Source of the DNA: CAZEBW01 sp964510205
GTDB lineage: Bacteria > Chloroflexota > Anaerolineae > VGOG01
Reading direction: 5' to 3'
NCBI GenBank assembly: GCA_964510205.1
Contig: CAZEBW010000002.1
Location: 60,957-124,956, forward strand
Length of the DNA: 64,000 nucleotides
The position numbers and the translations under genes are program-made. Below are positions 9,386 through 16,252 of this stretch, piece after piece (within the stretch, counting starts at the first letter, position 1; each line of letters starts with the position of its first letter). The notes beneath the pieces were generated by a model, which worked only from the letters and a program-made list of their open reading frames with translations, made no database searches and was not told where the DNA came from.

Positions 9386-9483
9386 AGAAACCAGGTTTTT
9401 GAACTCCTTGTTTCCGAAGGGCGCTCGATGGAAAAGTCTTTCAATGCCCCTAGAAATACCCTCGACGGAAAAACCTGGTTTCT
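9386..9483. repeat. 98-bp element bounded by inverted AGAAACCAGGTTTTT
   Basis: AGAAACCAGGTTTTT at 9386-9400 and its exact reverse complement at 9469-9483. The same pair at nearly the same spacing occurs at 11349-11447, with different interior sequence. Confidence 0.8.
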
Positions 9484-9507
9484 TATCATCTCTTCACCCA
9501 ACCCCAG

Positions 9508-9536
9508 TTGACAACATCCGCCAACAGCAGTATAAT
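9508..9536 (+). promoter_or_regulatory. Consensus sigma-70 promoter of the sRNA candidate
   Basis: TTGACA, exactly 17 nt, TATAAT: a full consensus match on the plus strand, facing no protein gene. Confidence 0.85.
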
Positions 9537-9542
9537 AATTCC

Positions 9543-9649
9543 CGGAACAGGGCGCATGAATGACAATCCAAGAATAAAAAGCGCCCTGTCCCATCCCTCC
9601 TCAGGTGGGCTCTTGAGCTTGGCGGCCAACGGCCCACCTGAGGTTTTTT
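9543..9649 (+). ncRNA. Candidate small RNA with two hairpins
   Basis: Predicted transcript of about 105 nt between a perfect promoter (9508-9536) and a strong intrinsic terminator. Hairpin 1: ACAGGGCGC (9547) with GCGCCCTGT (9581-9589), A-rich 25-nt loop. Hairpin 2: CCTCAGGTGGGC (9599-9610) with GCCCACCTGAGG (9632-9643), followed by TTTTTT. Neighbouring protein genes run on the minus strand. A 33-codon frame from ATG 9556 runs through the terminator and lacks a good ribosome site, so a peptide is unlikely. No known RNA family recognised. Confidence 0.7.
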
Positions 9650-9651
9650 CT

Positions 9652-9702
9652 GCGTGAAACGTGAGCTAGGATCACGTTTCACGCTTCACGTTTCACGTTT
9701 TA
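9652..9702. repeat. Tandem GTGAAAC-type repeat forming a hairpin
   Basis: GCGTGAAACGTGA (9652-9664) and its exact reverse complement (9672-9684) are separated by 7 nt, followed by more TTCACG units up to the stop of the next gene. Same sequence family as 16027-16075, 16157-16233, 18752-18816, 32188-32251 and 53764-53800. It could act as a terminator for the minus-strand gene. Confidence 0.75.
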
Positions 9703-11313
9703 CTCAGTCACTTCCCAGATGATGGTGCGGATCACGCCGCCGCCCTGGTAGAGGTTGACCAAGTACGGGCCAGCGGCGAACCCCCCTTCGCCTGCGGGGA
9801 CGGGAATGGAGACCGTCCCATCCCCCGATAGGGTCCTCACTTCTTCCAACAGAATGTAACCCACGTTGTCCGTGACCTTGATGCCCACTTCTTCGCCCGC
9901 CATGTAAGCGTAGTCAAACACCACGTAGACCCGCTTGGTGCCAACGGGGAACTCGGGCACCTCCTCCCCTGCGGGCGCGTCGCTCACGCGGCAGTTGCTA
10001 ACCGCCGAGGCAGGCATCGGCTGGAAAGGCGCCTCTGCCTGAGGCGTCTCTGTGGCCGTGGGCGCCGCCGTCGGTGTGGGCGCCTTCGTCGGCGTGGGAA
10101 CCGGCGTGGACGTGGCCGTAGGCGCGGGTGTTGGCGTGGGTTCCGCCGTAGGTTCGAACGTCGGCAGCCCATCCTGAGGCGCCTCCGTGGCCTCGGGCTC
10201 CACCGTCGGCTCAAAGGTCCACAGCCCCGATTGAGGCGTCTCCGTGGCCTCGGGCTCCACCGTCGGCTCGAAGGTTGGCAGCACGACCTGAGGCGCCTCC
10301 GTGGCCGTGGGCGGCGCCGTCGGCGTGGGCACCGGCGTGGACGTGGGCGGCACGGGTGTCGCCGTGGACGTCGCCGTCGCCGTGAAGGTGGGCGGCACGG
10401 GCGTCGCCGTAGACGTCGCCGTCGCCGTGAACGTGGGCGGCGCCAGGGTGGCCGTACGCGCCGGCCTCAGCCTGGGAATGGGAAGGGGCGTGAGCAGCAA
10501 ATCGGGCTCTGTCATAGCCTCCGTCGCCCTCTGCTGATACTCGCTAGAAGCTTCGAGAGCCTTTTCCACGGCTTCCTGCTCGGAAGGCGAACTCTCCTCT
10601 GACTGCATCTCCTTCAGGATGGTCTGATGCCTGGCCTCTAGCAGGATGAAATCGCCCAGCAGCTTCTTGGCCCTCTCTTCATCAGAGACCTTGCCAATGG
10701 CCGTCAGAGCGCCGTTCTTCTCGCTCTCCATCGCCCACCGCGTCGCTTCGTGCAAGCCCTTGCCGGCCTCCCACAGCGCCTGGGCCTCCCCCAGTCGCCG
10801 CTCGGAGTAGTCCATGTGCAATCTGGCCTTGTCGGCTGGGGAAGTGGTGAGCGTAAGTTGCACCCACTCGGTGGTGCGTTTGATGGGATAAAGGGGGCTA
10901 TCGGGCAGGCTGCCCGCGGCCACCCCCACCGTCCCCGCGCCGACCAGGGAAACGACAACCAGCAGGGCGGCGATGGCTTGCGCCAGCATCAGGCCTTGTC
11001 TCTGAGGCTGCAGCAGGGGCTGCATCACGGTAGCCACTTGCTGCCCCAGACGCTGCAGCACGCCAGGCTTGGCCAGAGCTTTCTCGCGTCTCTTCTTGGC
11101 CACCGCCGCCAGCAGCCGCCGCCGCCCCGCAGCCTTGGCCTCTGGTGAGGGCACCATCTGCGGCACCTGGCGCACCAGCATCGCCGTTCGCAGCAAGGGA
11201 CGCAGCTCAGCCGCGTGCTCAGGATAGCGCGCCAGCACTTCCTCTAGGCCAAACTCACCCGTATTCAATTGAGAGAGACACTCATCGAGAGCGCGTTCAA
11301 AACCCCGCCTCAT
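9700..11313 (-). CDS. DUF5667-type membrane protein, probable ECF sigma regulator
   Basis: 537 residues from the ATG at 11313 (AGGAG 8 nt upstream; the ATG at 11322 is too close to it). Residues about 1-110 are a helical cytoplasmic region, and about 110-135 a single membrane helix. An external region follows with LPDSPLYPIKR, characteristic of DUF5667, and long helices (YSERRLGEAQALWEAGKG). Then comes a Pro-Thr-Ala linker of about 150 residues with repeats such as PTFEPTVEPEATE, and a C-terminal beta domain. It lies directly downstream of the ECF sigma gene. In Chloroflexota such pairs are usual, so a role as anti-sigma or envelope sensor is inferred; a ZAS anti-sigma motif is not visible. 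Confidence 0.75.
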   Translation of the reverse strand: MRRGFERALDECLSQLNTGEFGLEEVLARYPEHAAELRPLLRTAMLVRQVPQMVPSPEAKAAGRRRLLAAVAKKRREKALAKPGVLQRLGQQVATVMQPLLQPQRQGLMLAQAIAALLVVVSLVGAGTVGVAAGSLPDSPLYPIKRTTEWVQLTLTTSPADKARLHMDYSERRLGEAQALWEAGKGLHEATRWAMESEKNGALTAIGKVSDEERAKKLLGDFILLEARHQTILKEMQSEESSPSEQEAVEKALEASSEYQQRATEAMTEPDLLLTPLPIPRLRPARTATLAPPTFTATATSTATPVPPTFTATATSTATPVPPTSTPVPTPTAPPTATEAPQVVLPTFEPTVEPEATETPQSGLWTFEPTVEPEATEAPQDGLPTFEPTAEPTPTPAPTATSTPVPTPTKAPTPTAAPTATETPQAEAPFQPMPASAVSNCRVSDAPAGEEVPEFPVGTKRVYVVFDYAYMAGEEVGIKVTDNVGYILLEEVRTLSGDGTVSIPVPAGEGGFAAGPYLVNLYQGGGVIRTIIWEVTE

Positions 11314-11348
11314 TGTCTCCATCTCCTCTCAATCCCCATCGAAATCCT

Positions 11349-11447
11349 AGAAACCAGGTTTTTCTCTACTTGAATGATCGAACGCTTGTCTTTGCACTCT
11401 TTGCACTATCTAGGAAGCCTTTTTCTTCAATCAAAAACCTGGTTTCT
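11349..11447. repeat. 99-bp element bounded by inverted AGAAACCAGGTTTTT, copy 2
   Basis: Arms at 11349-11363 and 11433-11447, identical to those at 9386-9483. It sits exactly between the sigma gene stop (11449) and the DUF5667 gene, where a long hairpin could reduce readthrough. Confidence 0.8.
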
Positions 11448-11448
11448 C

Positions 11449-12018
11449 TCAGCTCCTGTCAGGAAAAGCTTCCTCCAGGTGGCGGTTCAACGAATTCAAA
11501 GCTCGATACTGCAGCGATTTAATCGCCCCTTCAGACTTATCCAGTATCTGCGCCGCGTCGGCGTTAGAGAGCCTGTCTACGAACTTGAGAATGATCACCT
11601 GCTGCTGATCCTCGGTCAAACTGCTGAGGGCTTGCGCCAACTGCTGTTGGGTCAGCTCCTTTTCGAAAACGTCGCTGGGACCTTCCCCGACGGGAAGCGC
11701 CCCTTCTTCTAAAGGCAGCTCAACTGGCTCTGGATGGCTGCGGTAGTAATCAATGGTCAGGTTCTTGGCGATGCGGAAGAGCCACGACGAGAAGGGGAAC
11801 CCTCGGAAGGTGAAGGAATCAATGGACTCCAGCACCTTCATGAAAACTTCCGAGGTCAGGTCCTCAGCCAGAGCATCATTGGGCACTCGATAGTAGATGT
11901 AGTTATAAATGTCCTGATAATAATGCTCATAGAGCTTGGCGAAGGCAGATGAATCGCACTCCTTCGCCCGCTTGATCAGTTCCCGTTCTTCCTGTTCAGA
12001 CAGTATTTGCTCTCTCAT
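11449..12018 (-). CDS. ECF RNA polymerase sigma factor
   Basis: 189 residues. Region 2 covers about residues 20-95 (SAFAKLYEHYYQDIYNYIYYR ... FSSWLFRIAKNLTIDYYR) and region 4 about 125-185 (LSSLTEDQQQVIILKFVDRL, then a helix-turn-helix SNADAAQILDKSEGAIKSLQ). The linker is acidic and short, as in Chloroflexota ECF proteins. The ATG lies only about 5-8 nt from the predicted -10 element, so the mRNA may be leaderless. The gene precedes a DUF5667 protein and carries the same promoter motif as the surface-protein gene, implying autoregulation. Confidence 0.92.
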   Translation of the reverse strand: MREQILSEQEERELIKRAKECDSSAFAKLYEHYYQDIYNYIYYRVPNDALAEDLTSEVFMKVLESIDSFTFRGFPFSSWLFRIAKNLTIDYYRSHPEPVELPLEEGALPVGEGPSDVFEKELTQQQLAQALSSLTEDQQQVIILKFVDRLSNADAAQILDKSEGAIKSLQYRALNSLNRHLEEAFPDRS

Positions 12019-12022
12019 ATAT

Positions 12023-12052
12023 TATAACGTAAAAAAGCCGAAAAAGATACGG
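12023..12052 (-). promoter_or_regulatory. ECF-type autoregulatory promoter of the sigma gene
   Basis: CCGTATCT (12052-12045), 14 nt, ACGTTATA (12030-12023) on the minus strand, identical in sequence and spacing to 9335-9306. The intervening bases are similar only in being T-rich. Confidence 0.72.
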
Positions 12053-12129
12053 CCTGTAACGACCAATTTTGAAAATTCGTCAAAATTCATTGACTTATGT
12101 TTAGAAAATGGCCTGTTTGCGCCCTGTGA

Positions 12130-12215
12130 ACTGCTCCGGTGAGGGCTAGGCTAGGTTGCTCCCCGTTGGGTCTTTGGGTGCGGTCAGGAAACCTGGCCCA
12201 ACCCGGGGAAGAGAC
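12130..12215. other. GC-rich structured intergenic segment, unassigned
   Basis: Contains nested complementary arms: CCCCG-TTGGGTC with GGCCCAA-CC-CGGGG, capped by GGTCAGG-AAA-CCTGGCC. No promoter or T run frames it. It recalls the GGUCAGG of SRP RNA, but the GGAAG/AGCAG side is missing, so I do not call an SRP RNA. Confidence 0.3.
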
Positions 12216-12217
12216 AA

Positions 12218-12245
12218 TTGATCTTTCGCGCCAATATGATATAAT
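12218..12245 (+). promoter_or_regulatory. Possible promoter of the radical SAM gene
   Basis: TTGATC, 16 nt, TATAAT (12240-12245), 89 nt before the ATG at 12334. The predicted leader contains the 33-nt palindrome at 12285. Confidence 0.5.
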
Positions 12246-12284
12246 TGAATGGCAAATTTGTCAAGACTGCCTGACTCTACGGCA

Positions 12285-12317
12285 AGACCCTAAAGGTTTT
12301 GAAAACCTTTAGGGTCT
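12285..12317. repeat. Perfect 33-nt palindrome in the leader of the radical SAM gene
   Basis: AGACCCTAAAGGTTTT, one G, then the exact reverse complement. It ends 16 nt before the start codon, just before the ribosome site (CGAGGAA), so an RNA hairpin could affect translation. Confidence 0.85.
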
Positions 12318-12333
12318 CCACGAGGAAACAAGC

Positions 12334-13404
12334 ATGATCAACCGTCAGACGATATCTCTGTTCATCAAAACCTCAGGGCCCAGGTCGGTGGCCGCCAAAG
12401 GGCAGCAGCAGCTCGCCAAGCTGCTGAGACACAGCACGCCGAGGAAACTGGCCAACTGGCTCTTGGCGAAAGCCCAGCGGCGTTTCAGGCGGGCGAAGGT
12501 GTGGGGATACCCCTATCACTACGTCGTGGACCCCATCAACATCTGCACGCTGCGCTGCCCCCTTTGCCCCACCGGCCGCGGCACCCTCAAGCGCCGCCAG
12601 GGCAAGATGGCCCTCGACGATTTCAAGAAGCTGATTGACGAGATCGCCGAATACGCCTACTTCCTCGACCTGTACAACTGGGGCGAACCGTTTCTGCACC
12701 CCCACATCTTCGCCATGATTGACTACGCCAACAGCCGAAACATCAGCACCAAGATCAGCACCAACCTCAACCATTTCGACGCGGCGATGGCCGAACAGGT
12801 CGTCGCTTCGGGTTTGGAGGAGCTGGTCGTCTCCCTGGACGGCGCGGACCAGGAGACCTACGCAACGTACCGAGTTGGGGGGCGACTCGACAAGGTCGTC
12901 TCAAACATCAGCTCGCTGGTTGAACAGAGAGAGCTGCATCGCAGCCCCTTCCCCCTCCTCACCATGCGGGTTCTGTTGAACAGGTACAACGAGCATCAGA
13001 TTCCCGCTATTCGGCGACTGGGCAAACGCCTGGGAGTGAACAACATCGTGGTGGCGCCCATCATGGTGAACACGGACAGCCGAGAAGACATGGAGAAGTG
13101 GCTGCCCGCCAGCGAGGTGCACAGCTTCTACGACTACGAAACCCGCCAGGACAGGACGCTGCAGAAAGTCGAGGCTTGCCCCTACCTTTGGGAGACCTGC
13201 GTCATCAGTTGGGAAGGAGCGGTGTCGCCCTGCTGTTGGTACGACGATCCGGCCAACGATTTCGGCAACGCCTTCGCCCAGCCCCTCAAGGCCATCTGGA
13301 ACAACGATTTCTACGTCGCCTCCCGCCAGGTGTTTCGGGGGGAGGAGGGGCGGCGCGAGACGGTGTGTACGCGCTGCCGAGGTCGGCCGCATTATTACTA
13401 CTAG
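12334..13404 (+). CDS. Radical SAM protein with SPASM-like C-terminal cluster region
   Basis: 356 residues. The CxxxCxxC iron-sulfur motif occurs as CTLRCPLC (about residues 70-77), followed by the barrel (NWGEPFLHP, VSLDGADQETY). The C-terminal part carries cysteines typical of a SPASM or twitch auxiliary cluster: CPYLWETC, SPCCWYDD and VCTRCRG. Such proteins modify peptides or small molecules; here the substrate is unknown. The plus-strand gene stands alone between the ECF module and the minus-strand glycan locus. The start is supported by CGAGGAA upstream. Confidence 0.85.
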   Translation: MINRQTISLFIKTSGPRSVAAKGQQQLAKLLRHSTPRKLANWLLAKAQRRFRRAKVWGYPYHYVVDPINICTLRCPLCPTGRGTLKRRQGKMALDDFKKLIDEIAEYAYFLDLYNWGEPFLHPHIFAMIDYANSRNISTKISTNLNHFDAAMAEQVVASGLEELVVSLDGADQETYATYRVGGRLDKVVSNISSLVEQRELHRSPFPLLTMRVLLNRYNEHQIPAIRRLGKRLGVNNIVVAPIMVNTDSREDMEKWLPASEVHSFYDYETRQDRTLQKVEACPYLWETCVISWEGAVSPCCWYDDPANDFGNAFAQPLKAIWNNDFYVASRQVFRGEEGRRETVCTRCRGRPHYYY

Positions 13405-13443
13405 ACTCCTCCCCCTCGTAGGGGGGAGACTGGGACGGGAGCG

Positions 13444-13611
13444 ACCTTGCGAGCTGCTCCATAGCGCGTTCGCGCTACTCATTGGGAAAGAAACAATCGC
13501 AGGTGTCATCGCGAGGAGCGGGTTTTGCGACGAACTTGGAAGTGGAAACGGCGTGATCCCCAATTCGCGAGGGGGAGATTGCTTCGGCAAAAAGATGCCT
13601 CGCAATGACAC
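13444..13611. repeat. CATTGCGAG repeat, copy C (long form)
   Basis: Contains GTGTCATCGCGAGGAGCGGG and ends CGCAATGACAC. Nearly the whole length is the reverse complement of about 4680-4842, including a non-core stretch (CTACTCATTGGGAAAG). This plus the GC-rich repeat at 13632 accounts for the gap between the flanking genes. Confidence 0.85.
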
Positions 13612-13631
13612 GGCCACCTTGTTTCTTAGTA

Positions 13632-13678
13632 GGATGGCCTACCCTCCCCTAACCCCTCCCTGGGAGGGAGGGGAAATC
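13632..13678. repeat. Poly-CCCTCC palindromic repeat
   Basis: CCCCTCCC... followed by GGGAGGGAGGGG, a self-complementary C/G-rich segment. Related sequences occur at 31459-31508 and 56870-56895, where they are translated. Confidence 0.6.
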
Positions 13679-13681
13679 CGA

Positions 13682-14569
13682 TCACCATCGAGTGGCCACG
13701 GCCGCCCAAAGCACCTCGGCGAGGGTCAGCCAAACGCGGAACAGAATGGCGGCCGCCGTCACCGCCGGCACAGGCAGGTACTGCCCCAGCAGAAGGATCA
13801 TGGCTCCCTCGCGCACACCCAATCCGCTGGGCGCGGGGGTCAAGAAACCCGCCATCCAAGAGGCCGCGTAGATGGCGGCCACCGTGGGCAGCCAGGCGAT
13901 GGGGAGAGGATGGACGGCGTTCAGCAGAACGAAAAAGGCCGCTCCCACGAAGCCCCAGATGAGGAGATAGCCCGCCAGGAGGGCCAGCATAACCGCGTAT
14001 CTAACTGGCGGGCTGGTCGTCTGCTTCGGGCCGGGCAAGAGCCGCTCCAACAGGGCCAACACGGGCTTCATCAGGGCAGGGTGAAGAACGGCCAGACCAA
14101 AGACGAGGGCGACTATCCCCAGATACAAGCCCTTGCTCCCCAAAACAGGCGAGAGCAGCGGCAGCGCCAAAGTGGTCATCAATGCGCTGGAAGTCAGCGA
14201 CAGCACCATTTCCATCAGCACGCTGGTGGAGATCACCCCCAAAGAAATCCCCACCTGTTGGCCGAGGTAAGCCCGCCCCACCGCGAACCAGACCTTGCCT
14301 GGCACGTACCACCCCAGATTAGAGAGGAAATAGATTCTCATGCCCTTGCGCAGCGCCACTCGTCCCCCCAAGCAGCGCACCATCAGATTCCATCCTACGC
14401 CGGTGGCGAACCAAAAGGCCAGAGCCAGGGCGAAAGAGACGATCAGAGGCCAGGGGCGAACGTCCCACCGAAAACGGCTGGCGCGCTGCCAGCCGTGGTA
14501 GATGTTGAGGCCCAGGAAGAACACGATGGCCCCAACTAGCAAGACTTTGACCGCTTTTTTCCACTGCAT
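13682..14569 (-). CDS. Lysylphosphatidylglycerol synthase TM-region/flippase-like protein (UPF0104)
   Basis: 295 residues with about eight hydrophobic segments. Family signatures include FLSNLGWYVPGKVW (about residues 80-93) and FLTPAPSGLGVREG (about 240-253). Members include the membrane half of MprF and YbhN-like proteins and are implicated in lipid or lipid-linked-glycan translocation. No catalytic synthetase domain is present. It is last in the minus-strand glycan locus, which suggests moving or modifying a lipid-linked intermediate (inference). Confidence 0.85.
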   Translation of the reverse strand: MQWKKAVKVLLVGAIVFFLGLNIYHGWQRASRFRWDVRPWPLIVSFALALAFWFATGVGWNLMVRCLGGRVALRKGMRIYFLSNLGWYVPGKVWFAVGRAYLGQQVGISLGVISTSVLMEMVLSLTSSALMTTLALPLLSPVLGSKGLYLGIVALVFGLAVLHPALMKPVLALLERLLPGPKQTTSPPVRYAVMLALLAGYLLIWGFVGAAFFVLLNAVHPLPIAWLPTVAAIYAASWMAGFLTPAPSGLGVREGAMILLLGQYLPVPAVTAAAILFRVWLTLAEVLWAAVATRW

Positions 14570-14640
14570 TCTGTCTGTCGCTCCCGCTGATTGGACGGGG
14601 ATCTGGCGATCCCCTCTGAGCAGGGTATCTCTCCGCTCCC

Positions 14641-14683
14641 GCTGGATCCCTTCGACAGGCTCAGGACAAGCGCCAGATCCAGC
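14641..14683. repeat. TTCGACAGGCTCAGGACAAG repeat within an inverted pair
   Basis: CCTTCGACAGGCTCAGGACA is flanked by GCTGGATC and GATCCAGC. Related sequences: 22659-22705, 28854-28905, 30888-30912, 55337-55365, 56975-57024 and, nested, 17998-18026. The 117-nt gap between flippase and 14687-16252 holds only this and a shorter GGATCTGGCGATCC palindrome. Confidence 0.75.
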
Positions 14684-14686
14684 GGC

Positions 14687-16252
14687 TCACCGATCCACGT
14701 ACCCAACCATCTGCCCCTCGGCGTTGAAGTAGCCACAGGGACACTGCGACAGGTCAGGAGTTTTGCACAACGAAGGCAAATACACCGTGTACGCCCCGCT
14801 GGAGCCGCTGGCGGACATTCTGGCCGACGGCGCCGCATTCTCCCCGGCCGGCTGCCAGTAGGGGCCGGCAAACTTGAGCGGGATCAGCTCACAGCCCGAG
14901 GTCGGCGCTGAGACCGAGAGGTAAACCAGGGTGATCGGCGCGCGGGTGTCGTAGAGCGCGGCGAGCACCTCATCCGCACAGGTGCCGAAGACAAAACAGT
15001 CATCGTAGGGCACGCCTGGCGGGATCACGAACTCGGGTGCGGTGAACTTGGACGGGTTGGGCTGCGCCGGCAGGTAGGGCGCGCCGCTCGGCGTCAGGTC
15101 GGCGTCCTGCCAGGCGATCTGCAACGGAAAAGCCCCGAAGTTCGCCAGGTCTCCCGACAGATTCAACGCCCTCAGCCGCGTGGTCCCCGCCGACGGCAGC
15201 GAGCGGTTGGGATCGCTGGCATCGTAGGGCACTCCGGTGTAATCTCCAGGCATGGGTTGGTACACGGCAAAAACGTAGTTGGCTTCAGGGGGAATGGACA
15301 TGCCGATATACGTGTGCCGCTCTGGATAACGCGCCTGCATCTGATCCATCAGCGGACGGAAGCGGCCCATCTCCCCGATGCCGATGTACGACCGATAGGT
15401 CGCCGTCTGCGTGCCGACCACGTCCACGACCGGCATGGCCACGGGACGCTGTCCTTCCCCAGGCTCAGGACGAGGCAGGGTGAACACGCCCACCAGTTCG
15501 GCGTAATTGCCGCTCAGGTTCAAATCGCAGCCGACGTTGGCCGGCAGCTCCAGACCGTCGTCGGATTGGCTGACCGTCAAGGGCAAAGATTCGTAACGGC
15601 CTGACCAGGTCGCCGTCCCCGCCAGCGGCTGGGTCAATGTGGCCGGCCAGTAGCTGCCCCCCGTGATCTGGGACGTCACCTCCGAACCGTCCGGCGCGTA
15701 GAGCTTCAGACAAGACGGCGGCGCCGCGCTGCCCATCTCATCCGCGCGCGGCGCCTGCCCCAGGCAGCCCAGCGTCGTTCCCCAGGAATGCAGCCGCCCG
15801 TGAATGGTGGTGGTGATCACCATGGCGTCCGCCGACACCGAGCTCGACTCGAACTGGACGATGCCGTCCCAGGGATAGGAGGAGATGATCACCCCGCGCA
15901 GCAAATCGTCGGGAACCTGCCCCACCAGGTTGGTGATGTTCAACGAACGGGGCTCGACCCAGGATGGAGGATGGAGGGTGGAGGGTGGAGGATGGAGAGT
16001 GGAAGATGGAGGTTGGAGGTTGGAGGCGTGATGCGTGATGCGTGAAGCGTGAAGCGTGAAGCGTGAGGCGTGAGCTTGGAGGTTGGAAGTTGGAAGTTGG
16101 AAGTTGGAGATTAGAAGAAGGAAGATGAGAGTAGCCACCACCAAAAGCCTCAATATTGACGTTTGACGCTTCACGTTTGACGTTTCACGTTTCACGCCCG
16201 AAGTTTCACGTTTCACGCCCGAAGTTTCACGCTTCATGCTCGATACTCGCAT
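14687..16252 (-). CDS. Extracytoplasmic protein of unknown function with repeat-built N-terminus
   Basis: 521 residues. Residues 1-33 are translated repeats (KRETSGVKRETS), residues about 34-49 a membrane helix (LLVVATLIFLLLISNF), and residues about 50-98 again translated repeats (HASRFTLHAS, STLHPPPSTLHPP). The folded part begins near residue 99 (WVEPRSLNI) and contains paired cysteines. A YLPSLCK segment near the end resembles the YLPL tails of other secreted proteins here. The start overlaps the upstream GT4 gene by 26 nt. No known domain recognised; probably an anchored surface protein. Confidence 0.6.
   Translation of the reverse strand: MRVSSMKRETSGVKRETSGVKRETSNVKRQTSILRLLVVATLIFLLLISNFQLPTSNLQAHASRFTLHASRITHHASNLQPPSSTLHPPPSTLHPPSWVEPRSLNITNLVGQVPDDLLRGVIISSYPWDGIVQFESSSVSADAMVITTTIHGRLHSWGTTLGCLGQAPRADEMGSAAPPSCLKLYAPDGSEVTSQITGGSYWPATLTQPLAGTATWSGRYESLPLTVSQSDDGLELPANVGCDLNLSGNYAELVGVFTLPRPEPGEGQRPVAMPVVDVVGTQTATYRSYIGIGEMGRFRPLMDQMQARYPERHTYIGMSIPPEANYVFAVYQPMPGDYTGVPYDASDPNRSLPSAGTTRLRALNLSGDLANFGAFPLQIAWQDADLTPSGAPYLPAQPNPSKFTAPEFVIPPGVPYDDCFVFGTCADEVLAALYDTRAPITLVYLSVSAPTSGCELIPLKFAGPYWQPAGENAAPSARMSASGSSGAYTVYLPSLCKTPDLSQCPCGYFNAEGQMVGYVDR
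15959..16233. repeat. Three blocks of tandem repeats spanning the gene start
   Basis: 15959-16026: GGAGG(A/G)TGGA units. 16027-16075: GCGTGAAGCGTGA units. 16076-16115: GGTTGGAAGTTGGAAGTTGG units. 16157-16233: TTTCACG/TTTGACG units. All are inside the 14687-16252 frame except the last few bases near the upstream gene end. Confidence 0.85.

Noticed and set aside
9556..9657. 33-codon frame inside the sRNA candidate
   Set aside because: No ribosome site and it runs through the terminator stem; peptide not supported.
12130..12215. Possible 4.5S SRP RNA
   Set aside because: GGTCAGG is present, but the loop and the AGCAG side of the conserved domain are absent and no promoter or terminator frames it.
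12901..13617. Long minus-strand frame across the radical SAM gene and repeat C
   Set aside because: Antisense to a clear protein with Fe-S motifs; its N-terminal part is only translated CATTGCGAG repeat.
15959..16233. CRISPR-like array of regularly spaced repeats
   Set aside because: Units are 7-12 bp, contiguous and degenerate, with no unique spacers and no cas genes.
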